Shown: positions 7,746 to 18,073, counted from the stretch's first letter. The stretch is 64,000 bases of DNA from Phyllobacterium myrsinacearum (GCF_014138285.1 NZ_JACGXN010000003.1:186001-250000), one strand, 5' to 3'. Notes: generated by a model not told the origin, from the letters alone. A program made the numbers and translations.

Positions 7746-9326
7746 ATGTCAGCGGCGGGGGCTTTTCGCACATTTTGGCTTCAGGCACTGCTTGTAGCGG
7801 CGCTTGTCATTGCCGGGGCATCACTTGGGAGATGGGTTGGAAAATGGGCTGCGATCGAGAGCGATCGCGGGCATATGCTGGCATTCGCAAATCAATTGCT
7901 CAAACGCGGCGAGAAGGTATTCGCTGAGGCTGATAGCGTGCTCGCTCAGGCCAACGGGTCGCCATTTGCATTCTGTTCCAGCCAGGAGGTGGCCTTCCTG
8001 CGTGACATCCTGTTTACCTCCAGATACCTTAAGGATGTCGGGAGAGTCTCCGACGGCAAGTTCCATTGTTCGGCTGTTTTCGGGCCGGCGCAGACTCCTG
8101 CGCCTTTGCCGTCGCCGGATGAGACGGCCATTGACGGCAGCCTTATTTATGCTCTCGTGCCCTTGGCGGTATCGAAATCGTCTGCTCCCATTATCGGTCA
8201 TCTGAATGCTAATGTTGTGCTTGACCCCACGGCCTTCGACAGTTTCGCTGATCCGGCATATGTTTTCGGAATTCTTCTCGAGCCCGGTGATGGTCGTAAC
8301 CCCGTCGGCATGTTCGGCGTGCTTTATCAAGGAATCCAACCGGCTGGTTTTCCCCAGGGCCTTGGAAGGGACGGTGATTCCATCTTCCGCAATTTGTGCA
8401 GTGGCCGGGTATGCGTCGCTGTACATGCAAAAGTGGCGGACCTAGAGGCTGCCATGTCAACAAGCCTCTTTGCCTTGATTGGGCTGGGAGGCGCGTTGGG
8501 TGGTGCCATGGGCTGCATCCTTCTCCTGCTGCAGCGCAAGGGCGTGACCATGAAAGCGCGTCTTTCCAACGCATTGAAAAAAGGCGTGCTTGAACTTGAG
8601 TACCAACCCATAGTCAACCTGCACACGGGCGCTGTAGTGGGAGCTGAGGCACTCCTTCGGTGGACCGAGAACAACGAAGTCATATCGCCCGATGTCTTCA
8701 TCCCGGTCGCCGAAGAGGCTGACATCGTTCAACAGGTCACACTCTATGTCATCGACCGCCTGCTTCTTGAGATGGCTGGATTTCTGCAGTCTCATCCAGA
8801 TTTCAGGCTAAACGTGAACATATCGGCCAACGATCTATGCGATCCGGGTTTTGGTGCCAAGATCGCCGCTCGCCTCGAAGCGGCTTCGGTACTCCCCACG
8901 CAACTGGCGCTTGAGATTACCGAACGCTCCAGCGCAAATGCCAGTGAAGCAATTGAGGCAATCAGATCCCTGCGCTCCCGCGGCCACAGTATTTATATCG
9001 ATGATTTTGGCACGGGATATTCCAGCCTGTCCTATCTTGGCCAGCTCAATGTCGACGGGATTAAGATCGACAAGTCGTTCACCCAAAAGGTAGGTACAGA
9101 TGCTATCGGCGTGTCGATTGCACCTCAAATTGTTGACATGGCGCGGGCACACGATCTGGCAATCGTGGTCGAGGGCATTGAGACGGAGCGGCAGCGTGAG
9201 TACTTCGCCAACTTGAAAATGGAGATCAATGCCCAAGGCTGGCTCTTCGGAAAACCTGTCAGCGCTTCGAAGATCGCCGATCTCTTCTCGGCAAGAGGTG
9301 GATCTGTCCGATCTGCAACACGATAA
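7746..9326 (+). CDS. CSS-motif EAL-domain c-di-GMP phosphodiesterase
   Basis: Membrane-bound enzyme that hydrolyses cyclic di-GMP to pGpG. Helix 13-30 leads into a periplasmic CSS domain with the signature Cys77-Ser-Ser. A second helix (about 240-262) leads to the EAL domain. The catalytic motifs look intact: EALLRW near 300, NVNISANDL, LEITERSS, IDDFGTGYSSL, DGIKIDKSF and VEGIET. There is no GGDEF domain. The CSS domain family is controlled by periplasmic disulfide formation (DsbA/DsbB in E. coli), which fits the Dsb operon 2.7 kb away. Start ATG 7746 has GAGAGG upstream; the frame is open further back without support. Confidence 0.93.
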   Translation: MSAAGAFRTFWLQALLVAALVIAGASLGRWVGKWAAIESDRGHMLAFANQLLKRGEKVFAEADSVLAQANGSPFAFCSSQEVAFLRDILFTSRYLKDVGRVSDGKFHCSAVFGPAQTPAPLPSPDETAIDGSLIYALVPLAVSKSSAPIIGHLNANVVLDPTAFDSFADPAYVFGILLEPGDGRNPVGMFGVLYQGIQPAGFPQGLGRDGDSIFRNLCSGRVCVAVHAKVADLEAAMSTSLFALIGLGGALGGAMGCILLLLQRKGVTMKARLSNALKKGVLELEYQPIVNLHTGAVVGAEALLRWTENNEVISPDVFIPVAEEADIVQQVTLYVIDRLLLEMAGFLQSHPDFRLNVNISANDLCDPGFGAKIAARLEAASVLPTQLALEITERSSANASEAIEAIRSLRSRGHSIYIDDFGTGYSSLSYLGQLNVDGIKIDKSFTQKVGTDAIGVSIAPQIVDMARAHDLAIVVEGIETERQREYFANLKMEINAQGWLFGKPVSASKIADLFSARGGSVRSATR

Positions 9327-9437
9327 ATCTAGCCGGGACATGCGTTGTATTATGAACGCAACCGAGAAAAACGAACGATCGGTTGTCCACTCGAAGTCGC
9401 GCAAACATTCGGTGCAGCACAAAGATTTTAACGGGTT

Positions 9438-10418
9438 TTATGAAGCCCGAATATCCGACGCTACGGACAAGCCCAGTACTTTTAGGCGTTGAGCATACTC
9501 ATTTGCCACGTCTTGCAATGCATCAGCCATGGCCTCGACGAGCACTGAAGTTGGTTTGTAGTTGGGTTGGACAACGGCGACATGAAACGGTACTTCAACT
9601 GAAAACCGCCGGACCGCCAGACCCTGGCTGGCAAAATCCAATGCCGTCAGCGGATTGATAATTGCCATGCCGATGTTCTCGCGTACCAGACTGCAGGCAG
9701 ATGCCGCCGTTTTGGTTTCAACGCAGACATTGCGGTTGATGCCGCGTGCCTCAAAAATGCGATCCAGAACTTTTCTGTAAGGGTCGTTCTGCGAAAAACA
9801 CACGAATGGCTGGCCGGTAAAATCCGAGGGTTCAAGACAGGATTTAGAAGCCAGAACATGATCTTGTGATAAAATACAGACCATCGGAAACACACCGAGA
9901 TGGCGGGAATGGGCTCCTGGAATACCTTGGATAAGCTCGATTAGACCAAGATCATATTGATGTATTCGCAATCCGTCGTCATGTCGCGGGTCCTTCCCGT
10001 CAATGTCGATACGCGCGTCGGGGAACCGCGAAAGCAATTTTCCGATCGCTCGCGGTAAAAGAGATTGGCTAAGGGCAGGCTGACAGGTAACTGCGATTTT
10101 TTCCCCTTTGGAAAGACGAAGAGCTTCTACCGTCTGCATTATTTCATGCAGCCCCAAAAAACTGCGCTTGACCTCTTCATACAGCATCAGTCCCCGTGCA
10201 GTTGGTACCAATTGCTGATAGCTGCGATCGAAAAGTGTGAAGCCCGTCAGCATCTCCAGACGCTTGAGCTCCCTGCTCACAGTCGGTTGCGATGTCTTCA
10301 ACAGGACCGCTGCACCGGTGACGGTGCGCGACGCCATCACTGCCTGAAAAACCTCGATGTGCCGCAGGGTAATACGCAAATGTCTATGCCTTGATTGGAG
10401 ATGACCAGCCTTCACCAT
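9438..10418 (-). CDS. LysR-family regulator of the adjacent peptide operon
   Basis: Winged-helix N-terminus (LRITLRHIEVFQAVM... TSQPTVSRELKRLE) followed by a LysR-type substrate-binding fold; the HIEVFQAVM start resembles the OccR/NocR opine-regulator branch. It is divergent from the C26-oppABC operon, with about 110 bases between, the usual LysR control layout. The ATG at 10418 gives 326 aa. A TTG at 10379 with AAGG upstream would give 313 aa and fits the family N-terminus even better; a GTG at 10460 is also open. Inducer unknown, probably a peptide or amino-acid conjugate. Confidence 0.88.
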   Translation of the reverse strand: MVKAGHLQSRHRHLRITLRHIEVFQAVMASRTVTGAAVLLKTSQPTVSRELKRLEMLTGFTLFDRSYQQLVPTARGLMLYEEVKRSFLGLHEIMQTVEALRLSKGEKIAVTCQPALSQSLLPRAIGKLLSRFPDARIDIDGKDPRHDDGLRIHQYDLGLIELIQGIPGAHSRHLGVFPMVCILSQDHVLASKSCLEPSDFTGQPFVCFSQNDPYRKVLDRIFEARGINRNVCVETKTAASACSLVRENIGMAIINPLTALDFASQGLAVRRFSVEVPFHVAVVQPNYKPTSVLVEAMADALQDVANEYAQRLKVLGLSVASDIRAS

Positions 10419-10530
10419 ATCAAGAATGAATAGAATGCCGAAGATGTTTTTGTTGTGCACGATTGTGACAAGCTGTCTGCTGCATTTTCCATCAAACAGT
10501 TGAACTGCATAAAATTAAAGCGAGACCAAC

Positions 10531-11325
10531 GTGCCGCCCAAGCCGAAACCAATCATCGGAGTTACGCTCGACAGTGAAAATCCTGGCGGCTATTCGGACC
10601 AGCCATGGTATGCGCTTCGGCAAAATTACATGGCGAGCCTCGCGGGATTAGGCGGAGCACCGATTGCCCTTCCGCATCATCCAGACCTCGTCGAAACTTA
10701 CCTGGATATATGCGACGGCATTGTTGTGACAGGCGGAGCATTCGACGTGCCTCCACAGATGTTCAACGAGCATATTCGCAGCGACCTGATCCGCTTAAAA
10801 CCTGAACGCACCGAGTTTGAAAATGCACTGGTAAAAGGCGCACTCGCGCGGGACATTCCCTTGCTCGGTATATGTGGCGGCGAACAGCTGCTGGCGGTTG
10901 TGACAGGCGGCACACTCGTGCAGCACATTCCAGACGAAGTTGCTGCAGCACTCCAGCATAGCTCAAGTAAAGATACCGAGAATGCGGCTGGCCGGAAGCG
11001 CGCCAGCCATGATGTGCTCGTACACGAAGGAACATTGCTCAGCCGCTGCGTCGAAGCCATTAACATCCACGTCAACAGCTCTCACCATCAGGCAGTCAAA
11101 TCCGTTGGCATTGGCTGCCGGGTCAATGCTGTTGCAGCGGATGGCGTCATCGAAGGCATTGAATGTCCCGGATATCGCTTCTGCCTTGGTGTCCAGTGGC
11201 ACCCCGAATATCTTCAGCAGGAGGCCGATAGAAGATTATTGAATGCCTTCGTCGAGGCGTCGGCCCAATACAAAGACCAGAATTATCACTCCCCAGTCGC
11301 ACCGAAGTTCCCAGCAACCCTTTGA
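10531..11325 (+). CDS. Gamma-glutamyl-gamma-aminobutyrate hydrolase-like (peptidase C26, PuuD-like)
   Basis: A 264-residue class I glutamine-amidotransferase-fold hydrolase. The nucleophile Cys115 sits in LLGICGGEQL, and the catalytic histidine is His224 in VQWHPEY. The oxyanion region VTGGAFDVPP is as in PuuD. The family cleaves gamma-glutamyl amides such as gamma-glutamyl-GABA. It starts with GTG and is the first gene of the operon, meeting oppA within about ten bases. Placement before a peptide importer suggests that the imported compound is a gamma-glutamyl or similar conjugate that is split in the cytoplasm; that is inference. Unrelated to the housekeeping GMP synthetase-type amidotransferases. 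Confidence 0.88.
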   Translation: MPPKPKPIIGVTLDSENPGGYSDQPWYALRQNYMASLAGLGGAPIALPHHPDLVETYLDICDGIVVTGGAFDVPPQMFNEHIRSDLIRLKPERTEFENALVKGALARDIPLLGICGGEQLLAVVTGGTLVQHIPDEVAAALQHSSSKDTENAAGRKRASHDVLVHEGTLLSRCVEAINIHVNSSHHQAVKSVGIGCRVNAVAADGVIEGIECPGYRFCLGVQWHPEYLQQEADRRLLNAFVEASAQYKDQNYHSPVAPKFPATL

Positions 11326-11336
11326 CAGGATTAGCC

Positions 11337-12968
11337 ATGATCTCCTTTCTTCATAATGCGATAGCAGGCTCCACGCAAAAAAACCGTTCGATTTCATTGG
11401 CAAGCGCTGGTTTTTCGGTTTTGATCATGGGCACATTCCTCAACCCGGCACTTGCCGCCGGCACGATCAATCGCGATCTTAGTCTGGAGTTGAGAACACT
11501 TGATGTACAGAAGTTTCATCTTCTGGCTGAAGAGGACCTCGGGCACGATCTTTTTGAAGGTCTCATGACGCGGGACAAGGACGGCATTCTAAAGCCAGGT
11601 GTTGCGAAGGAATGGAAAGCCAGTGACGACGGCAAGACTTATACATTCACATTGAATGACACAAAATGGAGCAACGGCGACCCGCTGACGGCCAAAGATT
11701 TCGTCTTTGCCTTCCGGCGGATACTCGAACCCTCGCTTGGCGCTGAATATGCAACTTTGCTCTATCCGATTGCCAACGCCAAATCCTATAACAAAGGTGA
11801 AACGAAAGATGCTTCTGCAATCGGCGTGAAAGCCGTGGACGACCACACACTTGAGATCACGCTGGCGTCTCCGACACCATACTTTCCCGACCTGATGGCG
11901 AACACGGCCGCCTTCCCGCTGCACGCGGCGAGCGTAGAAAAGCTGGGTAGCGGTTACGCCAGTCCCGGTAAAATGATTTCGAACGGCGCTTTCATGCTTG
12001 AGTCATCCGAGCCGCACGGCAAAATCGTTTTGAAGAAGAACCCGGAATTCTCCGATGCATCGGCAGTCTCGCTCGACAGTGTAATCTACAATCAGATTCT
12101 GGATGGGGGTACTGCGGTCCGCTTGTTTCGTGCCGGAGAACTAGACATTACGCCGGGGAGCAAAAGCGACGGCAATGCGCTTGCGGTGAAGGAAATGCCA
12201 GACTCGGTCAGGGTCGAGGTTATTATGGGCACCGAGTACTACGACTTCGGTTTGAACGGCGACAAGGTAAAAGATCCTGATGTACGTCGGGCAATCAATA
12301 TGGCAATCGACCGCGCGGCACTGACCGAAGATATTCTGGGCACCAATGAAGTGAATGCTTACGGCCTCGTTCCTCCCGGCATCGATGGCTACAAGGCGCC
12401 GCAGATGGATTTTTCCGACAAGCCGCTGATGCAACGCGTCGAAGAAGCGCAAAAACTCATGCAGAAGGCCGGCTTCGGTCCAGACAAGCATCTGAAGCTG
12501 GATGTGAGTTTCAATTCGAGTGACCTGCACCAGAGAACAGCAGTTGCTCTCAGCGACATGCTGAAAGATGTCTGGATCGACCTTAGCCCCGTCAACCGCG
12601 ATGGTTCGGCATATTGGGAGTGGCTCGGCAGCGCAAAAGGCAAATTTGATCTGGCTCGCGACAGCTGGATAGCAAACTTCCCTGACCCTGTGAATTTCCT
12701 TAATCTCTACTATGCCGGCAAGGATGGCTCCACAACGGGTTACTCCAATGCCGAGTATGACAAAACGCTGGATGCAGCAGCGCTTGAACTCGATAAAACC
12801 AAGCGATTTGCGCTTCTTGCAGATGCGGAGAAAATGCTGTTGACCGACGGTGCAATCGTACCCTTGTATTATTACAATTCCATACGTCTTGTGAATCCCA
12901 AGATCACCGGCTGGAACAAAAACGGTTTCGCATTACACCCTTCCCGCTATCTGGCTGTTGATCGCTGA
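11337..12968 (+). CDS. Peptide ABC transporter substrate-binding protein (OppA family)
   Basis: Periplasmic binding protein of the SBP_bac_5 family, 543 residues from ATG 11337, which has an AGGA ribosome site 7 bases upstream. A long signal peptide ends at about ALA41. Family landmarks include the stretch TYTFTLNDTKWSNGDPLTAKDF and the C-terminal TDGAIVPLYYYNS, close to E. coli OppA/MppA. It captures oligopeptides (possibly cell-wall peptides) for the OppBC channel encoded next. The neighbouring hydrolases suggest an unusual peptide rather than general nutrition. Confidence 0.92.
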   Translation: MISFLHNAIAGSTQKNRSISLASAGFSVLIMGTFLNPALAAGTINRDLSLELRTLDVQKFHLLAEEDLGHDLFEGLMTRDKDGILKPGVAKEWKASDDGKTYTFTLNDTKWSNGDPLTAKDFVFAFRRILEPSLGAEYATLLYPIANAKSYNKGETKDASAIGVKAVDDHTLEITLASPTPYFPDLMANTAAFPLHAASVEKLGSGYASPGKMISNGAFMLESSEPHGKIVLKKNPEFSDASAVSLDSVIYNQILDGGTAVRLFRAGELDITPGSKSDGNALAVKEMPDSVRVEVIMGTEYYDFGLNGDKVKDPDVRRAINMAIDRAALTEDILGTNEVNAYGLVPPGIDGYKAPQMDFSDKPLMQRVEEAQKLMQKAGFGPDKHLKLDVSFNSSDLHQRTAVALSDMLKDVWIDLSPVNRDGSAYWEWLGSAKGKFDLARDSWIANFPDPVNFLNLYYAGKDGSTTGYSNAEYDKTLDAAALELDKTKRFALLADAEKMLLTDGAIVPLYYYNSIRLVNPKITGWNKNGFALHPSRYLAVDR

Positions 12969-13047
12969 GAGGAAGTGCGGGTGGCATTTCGGTGTATCTC
13001 CGATGCTTCACGCAAACGGAAATGGCTGATTCAAGGTGATCGCGTCG

Positions 13048-13989
13048 ATGGGATTTATCTATTTTCTATGCAAACGCATCCTCGCTGCGCTTATCACCGT
13101 TGCAGTGACGATCACCGTCTCTTTCTTTCTGATGCGGCTGGCGCCGGGCGGGCCTTTTGACCTCGGCAGAATTATGCCACCGCAGGTACAGGCGAACCTC
13201 AAGCGGCACTTTCATCTCGATCTGCCGATCTTTGATCAGTATCTGATTTACATGAGAGATTTGCTTCACGCCGATCTTGGGCCAAGTATGGTCTATGTCG
13301 ACCGATCCGTGTCGGCAATCCTGGCTTCCGGTCTGGTTGCCACACTGCAAATCGGTATCTGCGCCATTATCCTTGCACTGGTTCTGGGCATTGCCGTCGG
13401 CGTACTCGCCGCAGTCAGCCCAAACGGACTTTTGTCCCGCCTGATCGTGAATCTGTCCATGGTCGGCGTGCTCGTTCCCTCCTTTATTCTGGCACCGCTT
13501 TTGTCATTGGTACTCGCTTTCCAGTTGCGCTGGTTTGCCATTGCCGGTTGGGGTGATGGGGGCTGGTTCTATCTCACACTACCGGTGATTGCCGTAGCGT
13601 TGCCGCAGGTCGGTATTATTGCGAAGCTGATGCGGGCATCGCTTATGGATGTTCTGGGGCAGATGCACATCCGCACTGCAATCGCCAAGGGTTTGCCGCC
13701 AGCGGCAGTGCTGGTCAAACATGCACTGAGACCTGCACTCTTTCCGGTGATTTCCTATATGGCGCCAGCCATGGCCAATGTACTGACCGGCTCTGTCGTC
13801 GTTGAGCAGGTCTTCGCTATCGATGGCATTGGCCGCTATTTTGTACAGGGAGCACTCAACCGGGATTACACAACAGTCATGGGCACCGTCATTGTCTATA
13901 CGAGTCTCATCGTGCTCTTCAACATGCTCACAGACTTCGTTTATGCACTTGCCGATCCACGCGTTCAGGCGGGGGTCGCCAATGACTGA
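13048..13989 (+). CDS. Peptide ABC transporter permease (OppB family)
   Basis: An integral membrane protein of about 313 residues with six predicted helices. The N-terminal helix is followed by FFLMRLAPGGPF, as in OppB/DppB. The EAA loop appears as RTAIAKGLPPAAVLVKHALRPAL, the contact point for the ATPase. I chose ATG 13048 (AAGGTG upstream); GTG 13036 is an alternative. It overlaps the next permease gene by eight bases, so OppB and OppC are made together. Confidence 0.92.
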   Translation: MGFIYFLCKRILAALITVAVTITVSFFLMRLAPGGPFDLGRIMPPQVQANLKRHFHLDLPIFDQYLIYMRDLLHADLGPSMVYVDRSVSAILASGLVATLQIGICAIILALVLGIAVGVLAAVSPNGLLSRLIVNLSMVGVLVPSFILAPLLSLVLAFQLRWFAIAGWGDGGWFYLTLPVIAVALPQVGIIAKLMRASLMDVLGQMHIRTAIAKGLPPAAVLVKHALRPALFPVISYMAPAMANVLTGSVVVEQVFAIDGIGRYFVQGALNRDYTTVMGTVIVYTSLIVLFNMLTDFVYALADPRVQAGVAND

Positions 13990-15112
13990 TACTGCTCCAA
14001 CCCTTAACTCCACCCAGCGTGAACCAGGTCTTTGGCATCAGGCAGCCATCCGCTTTCTGAAACGCAAATCCGCGGTTGGGAGTGCTGCCTTGCTGCTTCT
14101 GGTGGTCGGTATCTGCGTGATTGGCCCTATGCTGTATCCCCATCCATACAACCAGGTTTACCGGGATTACATTCTTGTTGCACCGGGCCTTACGCCGCGG
14201 CCAGATCCCGCAACCGTCGAGAAAGGCTTCACCAAGGCGGCACGTGATGCTGGCGCGAAGGTTTCCGAATACAGGATTGACGAGGCACGTGTCGTTACAG
14301 CAATCGTCGAAGCGCGCAACCCACTCAACCCCGACTTGTTAACAAAGTCGTTCGCGATGCGCGGGCTGTTTGGCGTGCCCGATATAAAGATGGCTTCTGA
14401 TACAAACCGGGCGGAAATAACTGTCGCAACCAACACAATCGTTTTTCCGCTTGGAACTGATGCCAACGGCCGTGACTTGCTCGCAAGGATTATGGTGGGC
14501 GGCCGGCTGTCGCTTCTCATCGGATTGACTGCAACAGCGGTCAGTCTTGGCATCGGCGTTGTCTATGGTGCGATTGCCGGATATGCCGGCGGCCGTACAG
14601 ATGCCTTCATGATGCGTGCAGTGGACGTCCTCTACGGCATTCCATTGCTGTTCTTTGTCATCATCCTCGTCACCTTTCTCGGGCGCAACATCATCCTGAT
14701 GTTCATCGCTATCGGTGCGATAGAATGGCTGACAATGTCGAGAATTGTTCGCGGCCAGACCATGCAGGTAAAGGCACAGGAATACATCTTGAGTGCACGT
14801 GTCGCCGCGCTGTCGGGCGGGACAATCCTTTTGCGTCACGTCCTGCCCAATATTTTGGGTCCAGTCGTCGTTTATGCTGCGCTTAATCTTCCTGCGGTCG
14901 TTCTGGCGGAAAGCTTCCTGTCTTTCCTAGGGCTCGGTGTGCAGGAGCCAATGACAAGCTGGGGTGTTCTGATAGCCGACGGCGCCGGGCACATGGAGAC
15001 TTCTCCATGGTTGCTCATCTATCCCGGTATCGCTCTCGTGGTAACCCTGCTCGCAGTGACCTGGGTGGGCGAAGCCTTGCACCGCGCCATTGATCCGAAG
15101 AATTTGGACTAG
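13982..15112 (+). CDS. Peptide ABC transporter permease (OppC family)
   Basis: A 376-residue permease, partner of OppB. Helix 1 (about 34-52) is followed by a long periplasmic segment of roughly 110 residues before the five-helix permease core. This insertion is much larger than in DppC-type proteins. The EAA loop (ILSARVAALSGGTILLRHVLPNILGP) and ESFLSFLGLGVQEP are typical. The start overlaps the oppB stop. The extended periplasmic segment may contact the binding protein. Confidence 0.92.
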   Translation: MTDTAPTLNSTQREPGLWHQAAIRFLKRKSAVGSAALLLLVVGICVIGPMLYPHPYNQVYRDYILVAPGLTPRPDPATVEKGFTKAARDAGAKVSEYRIDEARVVTAIVEARNPLNPDLLTKSFAMRGLFGVPDIKMASDTNRAEITVATNTIVFPLGTDANGRDLLARIMVGGRLSLLIGLTATAVSLGIGVVYGAIAGYAGGRTDAFMMRAVDVLYGIPLLFFVIILVTFLGRNIILMFIAIGAIEWLTMSRIVRGQTMQVKAQEYILSARVAALSGGTILLRHVLPNILGPVVVYAALNLPAVVLAESFLSFLGLGVQEPMTSWGVLIADGAGHMETSPWLLIYPGIALVVTLLAVTWVGEALHRAIDPKNLD

Positions 15113-15121
15113 ACCGACGGG

Positions 15122-16048
15122 ATGGAAATGAATTCTCCAATTTCAAAACGCATCGTCAGCTCCGGGCCGGAAATCGTGGAACGCGTCTTCGAGAATTTCG
15201 GCAATCATCTTGGTCGTGACGAGTTTGGTCTTGCAATGCGTCTCTACGATACGCCGCTCGCGGCAGCGGCCGTGAAGGATAATTTCAGTGACGGTGTGTG
15301 GTACGGCTACCAAGCCGAACAAAGCTTTTACCCGGCCAGTGTTTCCAAACTTTTCTATCTGGCCGCATTTTTCGGATTCACGGAGGCCGGCAATTTCACG
15401 CCCACACAGGAAGATGAGCGTGCACGCGATGCGATGATCCGCGTTTCATCCAACGACGCAACAACCTATCTCTTCAATCGGTTGACCAACACGTACGGAG
15501 GTGAAGCTCTCGATGATACTGAGATGGAGGAATGGTGCTTCAAGCGCCGTTGCATCGAAGAATGGTTCAAGACCTGGCCAAACCCGTCAATCCATACGGG
15601 CATCAGGCTGCGTCACAGCACTTTCGACGAAGGGCCCTATGGGCGCGAATATAAATCCCGTCAGCTGGAAGGGGCGAATATGCTCACACCGCTCGCGGCG
15701 GCCAGTCTCATGCACGATATAGCTGCGTCCAAAGCAGTCTCAATGCAAAGCTCAGCTTCCATGATGAGAACACTAACACGGGATTGGCAGCGAATGCCGG
15801 GACACGTAGCGGACGCGAGCGAGGATCAGGTAAAAGGGTTCCTGTCGGAGCGACTTCCGGCAATTGTTCGCTGCTGGAGCAAAGCTGGACACACCTCGAC
15901 TTGCCGCCATGACGTGCTCTACTGCGAACATCCAAATGGGCGCAGTGCCGTGATTTGTGTTTTCAGCAGCGGCCGGTGGAGTGCAGACAATCAACGATTG
16001 TTGCCAAGCGTTGCCGACGAAGTCTACAGTCTGTTGGTGACGCCGTGA
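15122..16048 (+). CDS. Class A beta-lactamase-like serine hydrolase
   Basis: A 308-residue protein with penicillin-binding-fold motifs: SxxK at Ser73-Val-Ser-Lys76 (YPASVSKLFYL), an SDN-like SSND about 40 residues later, and a KTG-like KAG at 254-256. No signal peptide is visible, so it is probably cytoplasmic, unlike true beta-lactamases. It lies between oppC and the ATPase gene and overlaps the latter by four bases, so it belongs to the transport operon. The likely role is an amidase, peptidase or esterase acting on the imported compound. ATG 15128 has a better-spaced ribosome site than 15122. Confidence 0.8.
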   Translation: MEMNSPISKRIVSSGPEIVERVFENFGNHLGRDEFGLAMRLYDTPLAAAAVKDNFSDGVWYGYQAEQSFYPASVSKLFYLAAFFGFTEAGNFTPTQEDERARDAMIRVSSNDATTYLFNRLTNTYGGEALDDTEMEEWCFKRRCIEEWFKTWPNPSIHTGIRLRHSTFDEGPYGREYKSRQLEGANMLTPLAAASLMHDIAASKAVSMQSSASMMRTLTRDWQRMPGHVADASEDQVKGFLSERLPAIVRCWSKAGHTSTCRHDVLYCEHPNGRSAVICVFSSGRWSADNQRLLPSVADEVYSLLVTP

Positions 16049-17667
16049 GAGCAACCAATACGGACCGCAGGCAGCTTCTGACGTGCACCGGCCTGACGCT
16101 TCGCCTCCCCTCCAGTGACCCAGATGTTGCTGCCAAGGCAATCCTCAACAATGTCGATTTCACGATAAACAGGGGTGAAACGCTTGCAGTTGTGGGAGAG
16201 TCAGGCTCAGGGAAATCGACCTTGAGCCTGTGCCTGCTTGGCCTTCTTCCCAAAGAACTTGTGCGGTTCGTCGATGGCGAGATACGACTGAATGGAGCTG
16301 ATCTCATCAGACTTGATGAACCTTCATGGCGAAAACTTCGTGGTGCCCGCATATCCATAATCTTCCAGGAGCCAATGACGTCGCTGAATCCGGTGATGCC
16401 GATCGGCAAACAGATCGTGGAAGCAATCCGGGTTCACCGGCCCATGAGCAAAGCTGACGCCTGGAGCGAAGCCCTGGGACTCCTCAGAAAGGTGAAAATT
16501 TCAGATCCGGAGGTGAAAATGAACGCCTATCCAGGACAGCTTTCTGGCGGCCAGCGGCAGCGGGTGATGATTGCCATGGCATTGTCCAATAGCCCGGACA
16601 TCCTCATTGCCGATGAGCCGACAACCGCACTGGATGTTACAATTCAGGCGGAGATCATTACACTTCTGCAGCAGTTGCGTGATGAAACAGGGATGGCTCT
16701 CCTGTTCATCACCCACGACCTTACATTGGTGCGAAGCATCGCTGATCGGGTTCTGGTCATGCAGAACGGCGCGGTGGTAGAGCAAGGCCCCACCGACGAG
16801 GTTATGAACGATCCCAAACATGACTACACGCGCTATCTCATCGCCTGCAGACCAACCGGCTCCAAAGAACCAGTTTCGCCGCTTAACCCGGAGTTGCTGG
16901 GTGTCAAAAATCTAACCGTCCAATACACTCAGTCATCGGGCTTCTTCTCAAAACGGTCAAAGACAACTGCCCTGAGCGATCTGAGCCTCAGCGTAAAATC
17001 TGGTCAGACCATCGGCATTGTCGGAGAATCGGGCTCGGGTAAATCCACCTTGGCTCGCGCCGTCCTGCAGCTCGTCTCCTACGAGGGCCAGATTACCTTT
17101 GCAGGTCGACCGGTCAACAAAACCGCTTCACCGGGCTTGCTGGCATTTCGCAAACAGGTTCAGGTCGTGTTTCAGGATCCTTATGGAGCACTGTCTCCGC
17201 GAATGACAATCGGTGAGTTCATTGCAGAGCCACTCCGCGCGCATTTCCCCCAGTTGAGCCAAAGCGATAGGAAAAGCAGGGTTGCCGAGCTTCTGGAAGA
17301 AATCGGCATTGGGCGCACCGAGATGCACCGCTATCCGCACTCCTTTTCAGGCGGACAACGCCAGCGCATTGCAATTGCCCGGGCTTTGGTGATGAACCCG
17401 CAAATGCTGATACTGGATGAGCCGACATCGGCGCTTGACGTTTCTGTGCAGTTACAGGTGTTGAAACTGCTTCGCCGCCTTCAGGAGCAACATAATCTGA
17501 CATATCTGCTTATCACCCACGACCTCGCGGTGGTTTCGGCGATGGCTGACGAGGTCCTTGTTCTCAAAGACGGCAAGGAAATCGAGCGGGGCGCGACTTG
17601 GCAAGTGCTGAACGACCCGCAACAAGAGTACACGCGACGATTGGTGAGCGCAGCCATGATTGAATGA
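16045..17667 (+). CDS. Fused oligopeptide ABC transporter ATPase (OppDF)
   Basis: A 540-residue double ATPase, equivalent to OppD and OppF in one chain. Each half has Walker [10 protein letters not shown] (near residues 51 and 327), Q-loop FQEPMTS or FQDPYGA, signature LSGGQRQR (about 166) or FSGGQRQR (about 434), Walker B ending DEPT and a switch histidine (ITHDL). The GTG start at 16045 overlaps the hydrolase stop as GTGA; the frame is open to 15955, but that part lies inside the previous gene. It is the last gene of the operon and powers OppBC. Confidence 0.93.
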   Translation: MRATNTDRRQLLTCTGLTLRLPSSDPDVAAKAILNNVDFTINRGETLAVVGESGSGKSTLSLCLLGLLPKELVRFVDGEIRLNGADLIRLDEPSWRKLRGARISIIFQEPMTSLNPVMPIGKQIVEAIRVHRPMSKADAWSEALGLLRKVKISDPEVKMNAYPGQLSGGQRQRVMIAMALSNSPDILIADEPTTALDVTIQAEIITLLQQLRDETGMALLFITHDLTLVRSIADRVLVMQNGAVVEQGPTDEVMNDPKHDYTRYLIACRPTGSKEPVSPLNPELLGVKNLTVQYTQSSGFFSKRSKTTALSDLSLSVKSGQTIGIVGESGSGKSTLARAVLQLVSYEGQITFAGRPVNKTASPGLLAFRKQVQVVFQDPYGALSPRMTIGEFIAEPLRAHFPQLSQSDRKSRVAELLEEIGIGRTEMHRYPHSFSGGQRQRIAIARALVMNPQMLILDEPTSALDVSVQLQVLKLLRRLQEQHNLTYLLITHDLAVVSAMADEVLVLKDGKEIERGATWQVLNDPQQEYTRRLVSAAMIE

Positions 17668-18073
17668 CATCTTGCCACTAGCCCTGATCCCAGCGTGGAT
17701 AAATTCGCCTCTCTACATCTGTGTGCGTCTCAAGTTTGCGGGTTTGAGCACCGCGTGCGTGGCGCGGCGACAGCGCTCGCCGCTTGATCCGACTTCCGGC
17801 GGTTTTCTGCGTATACATTGCGGGTACAACGCTGGCGCTGCTAGGATCCCGGACGCAGACCGCTGTTATCGTTCGGTGGACGAGAAGGCGCTATGCAGGA
17901 AGGTCAACGTATTTTTCCTCGGATATATTCGGCAACCTTGAACCGACGAGCCAGCCAATACTCTGTTCAAAGTGACAAAGCCACAAATATACCTATTCGG
18001 TTTAATATCATTCATTTCGGTTGATAGTCTCTTTTGCCTGCCTTACATCGTGTTTGCGCCGGCGGGCTGATGA
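17668..18073. other. Intergenic stretch, no gene seen
   Basis: About 400 bases between the 3' ends of oppDF and the convergent dgdR-like gene. Short open frames here (for example 17660-17941) show no family resemblance. There is no clear hairpin-plus-T-run terminator. I see nothing that can be supported. Confidence 0.5.

Noticed and set aside
15122-16048. Antibiotic-resistance beta-lactamase
   Set aside because: SxxK and KTG-like motifs are present, but there is no export signal and the gene is embedded in a peptide-transport operon, so a metabolic hydrolase is more likely.
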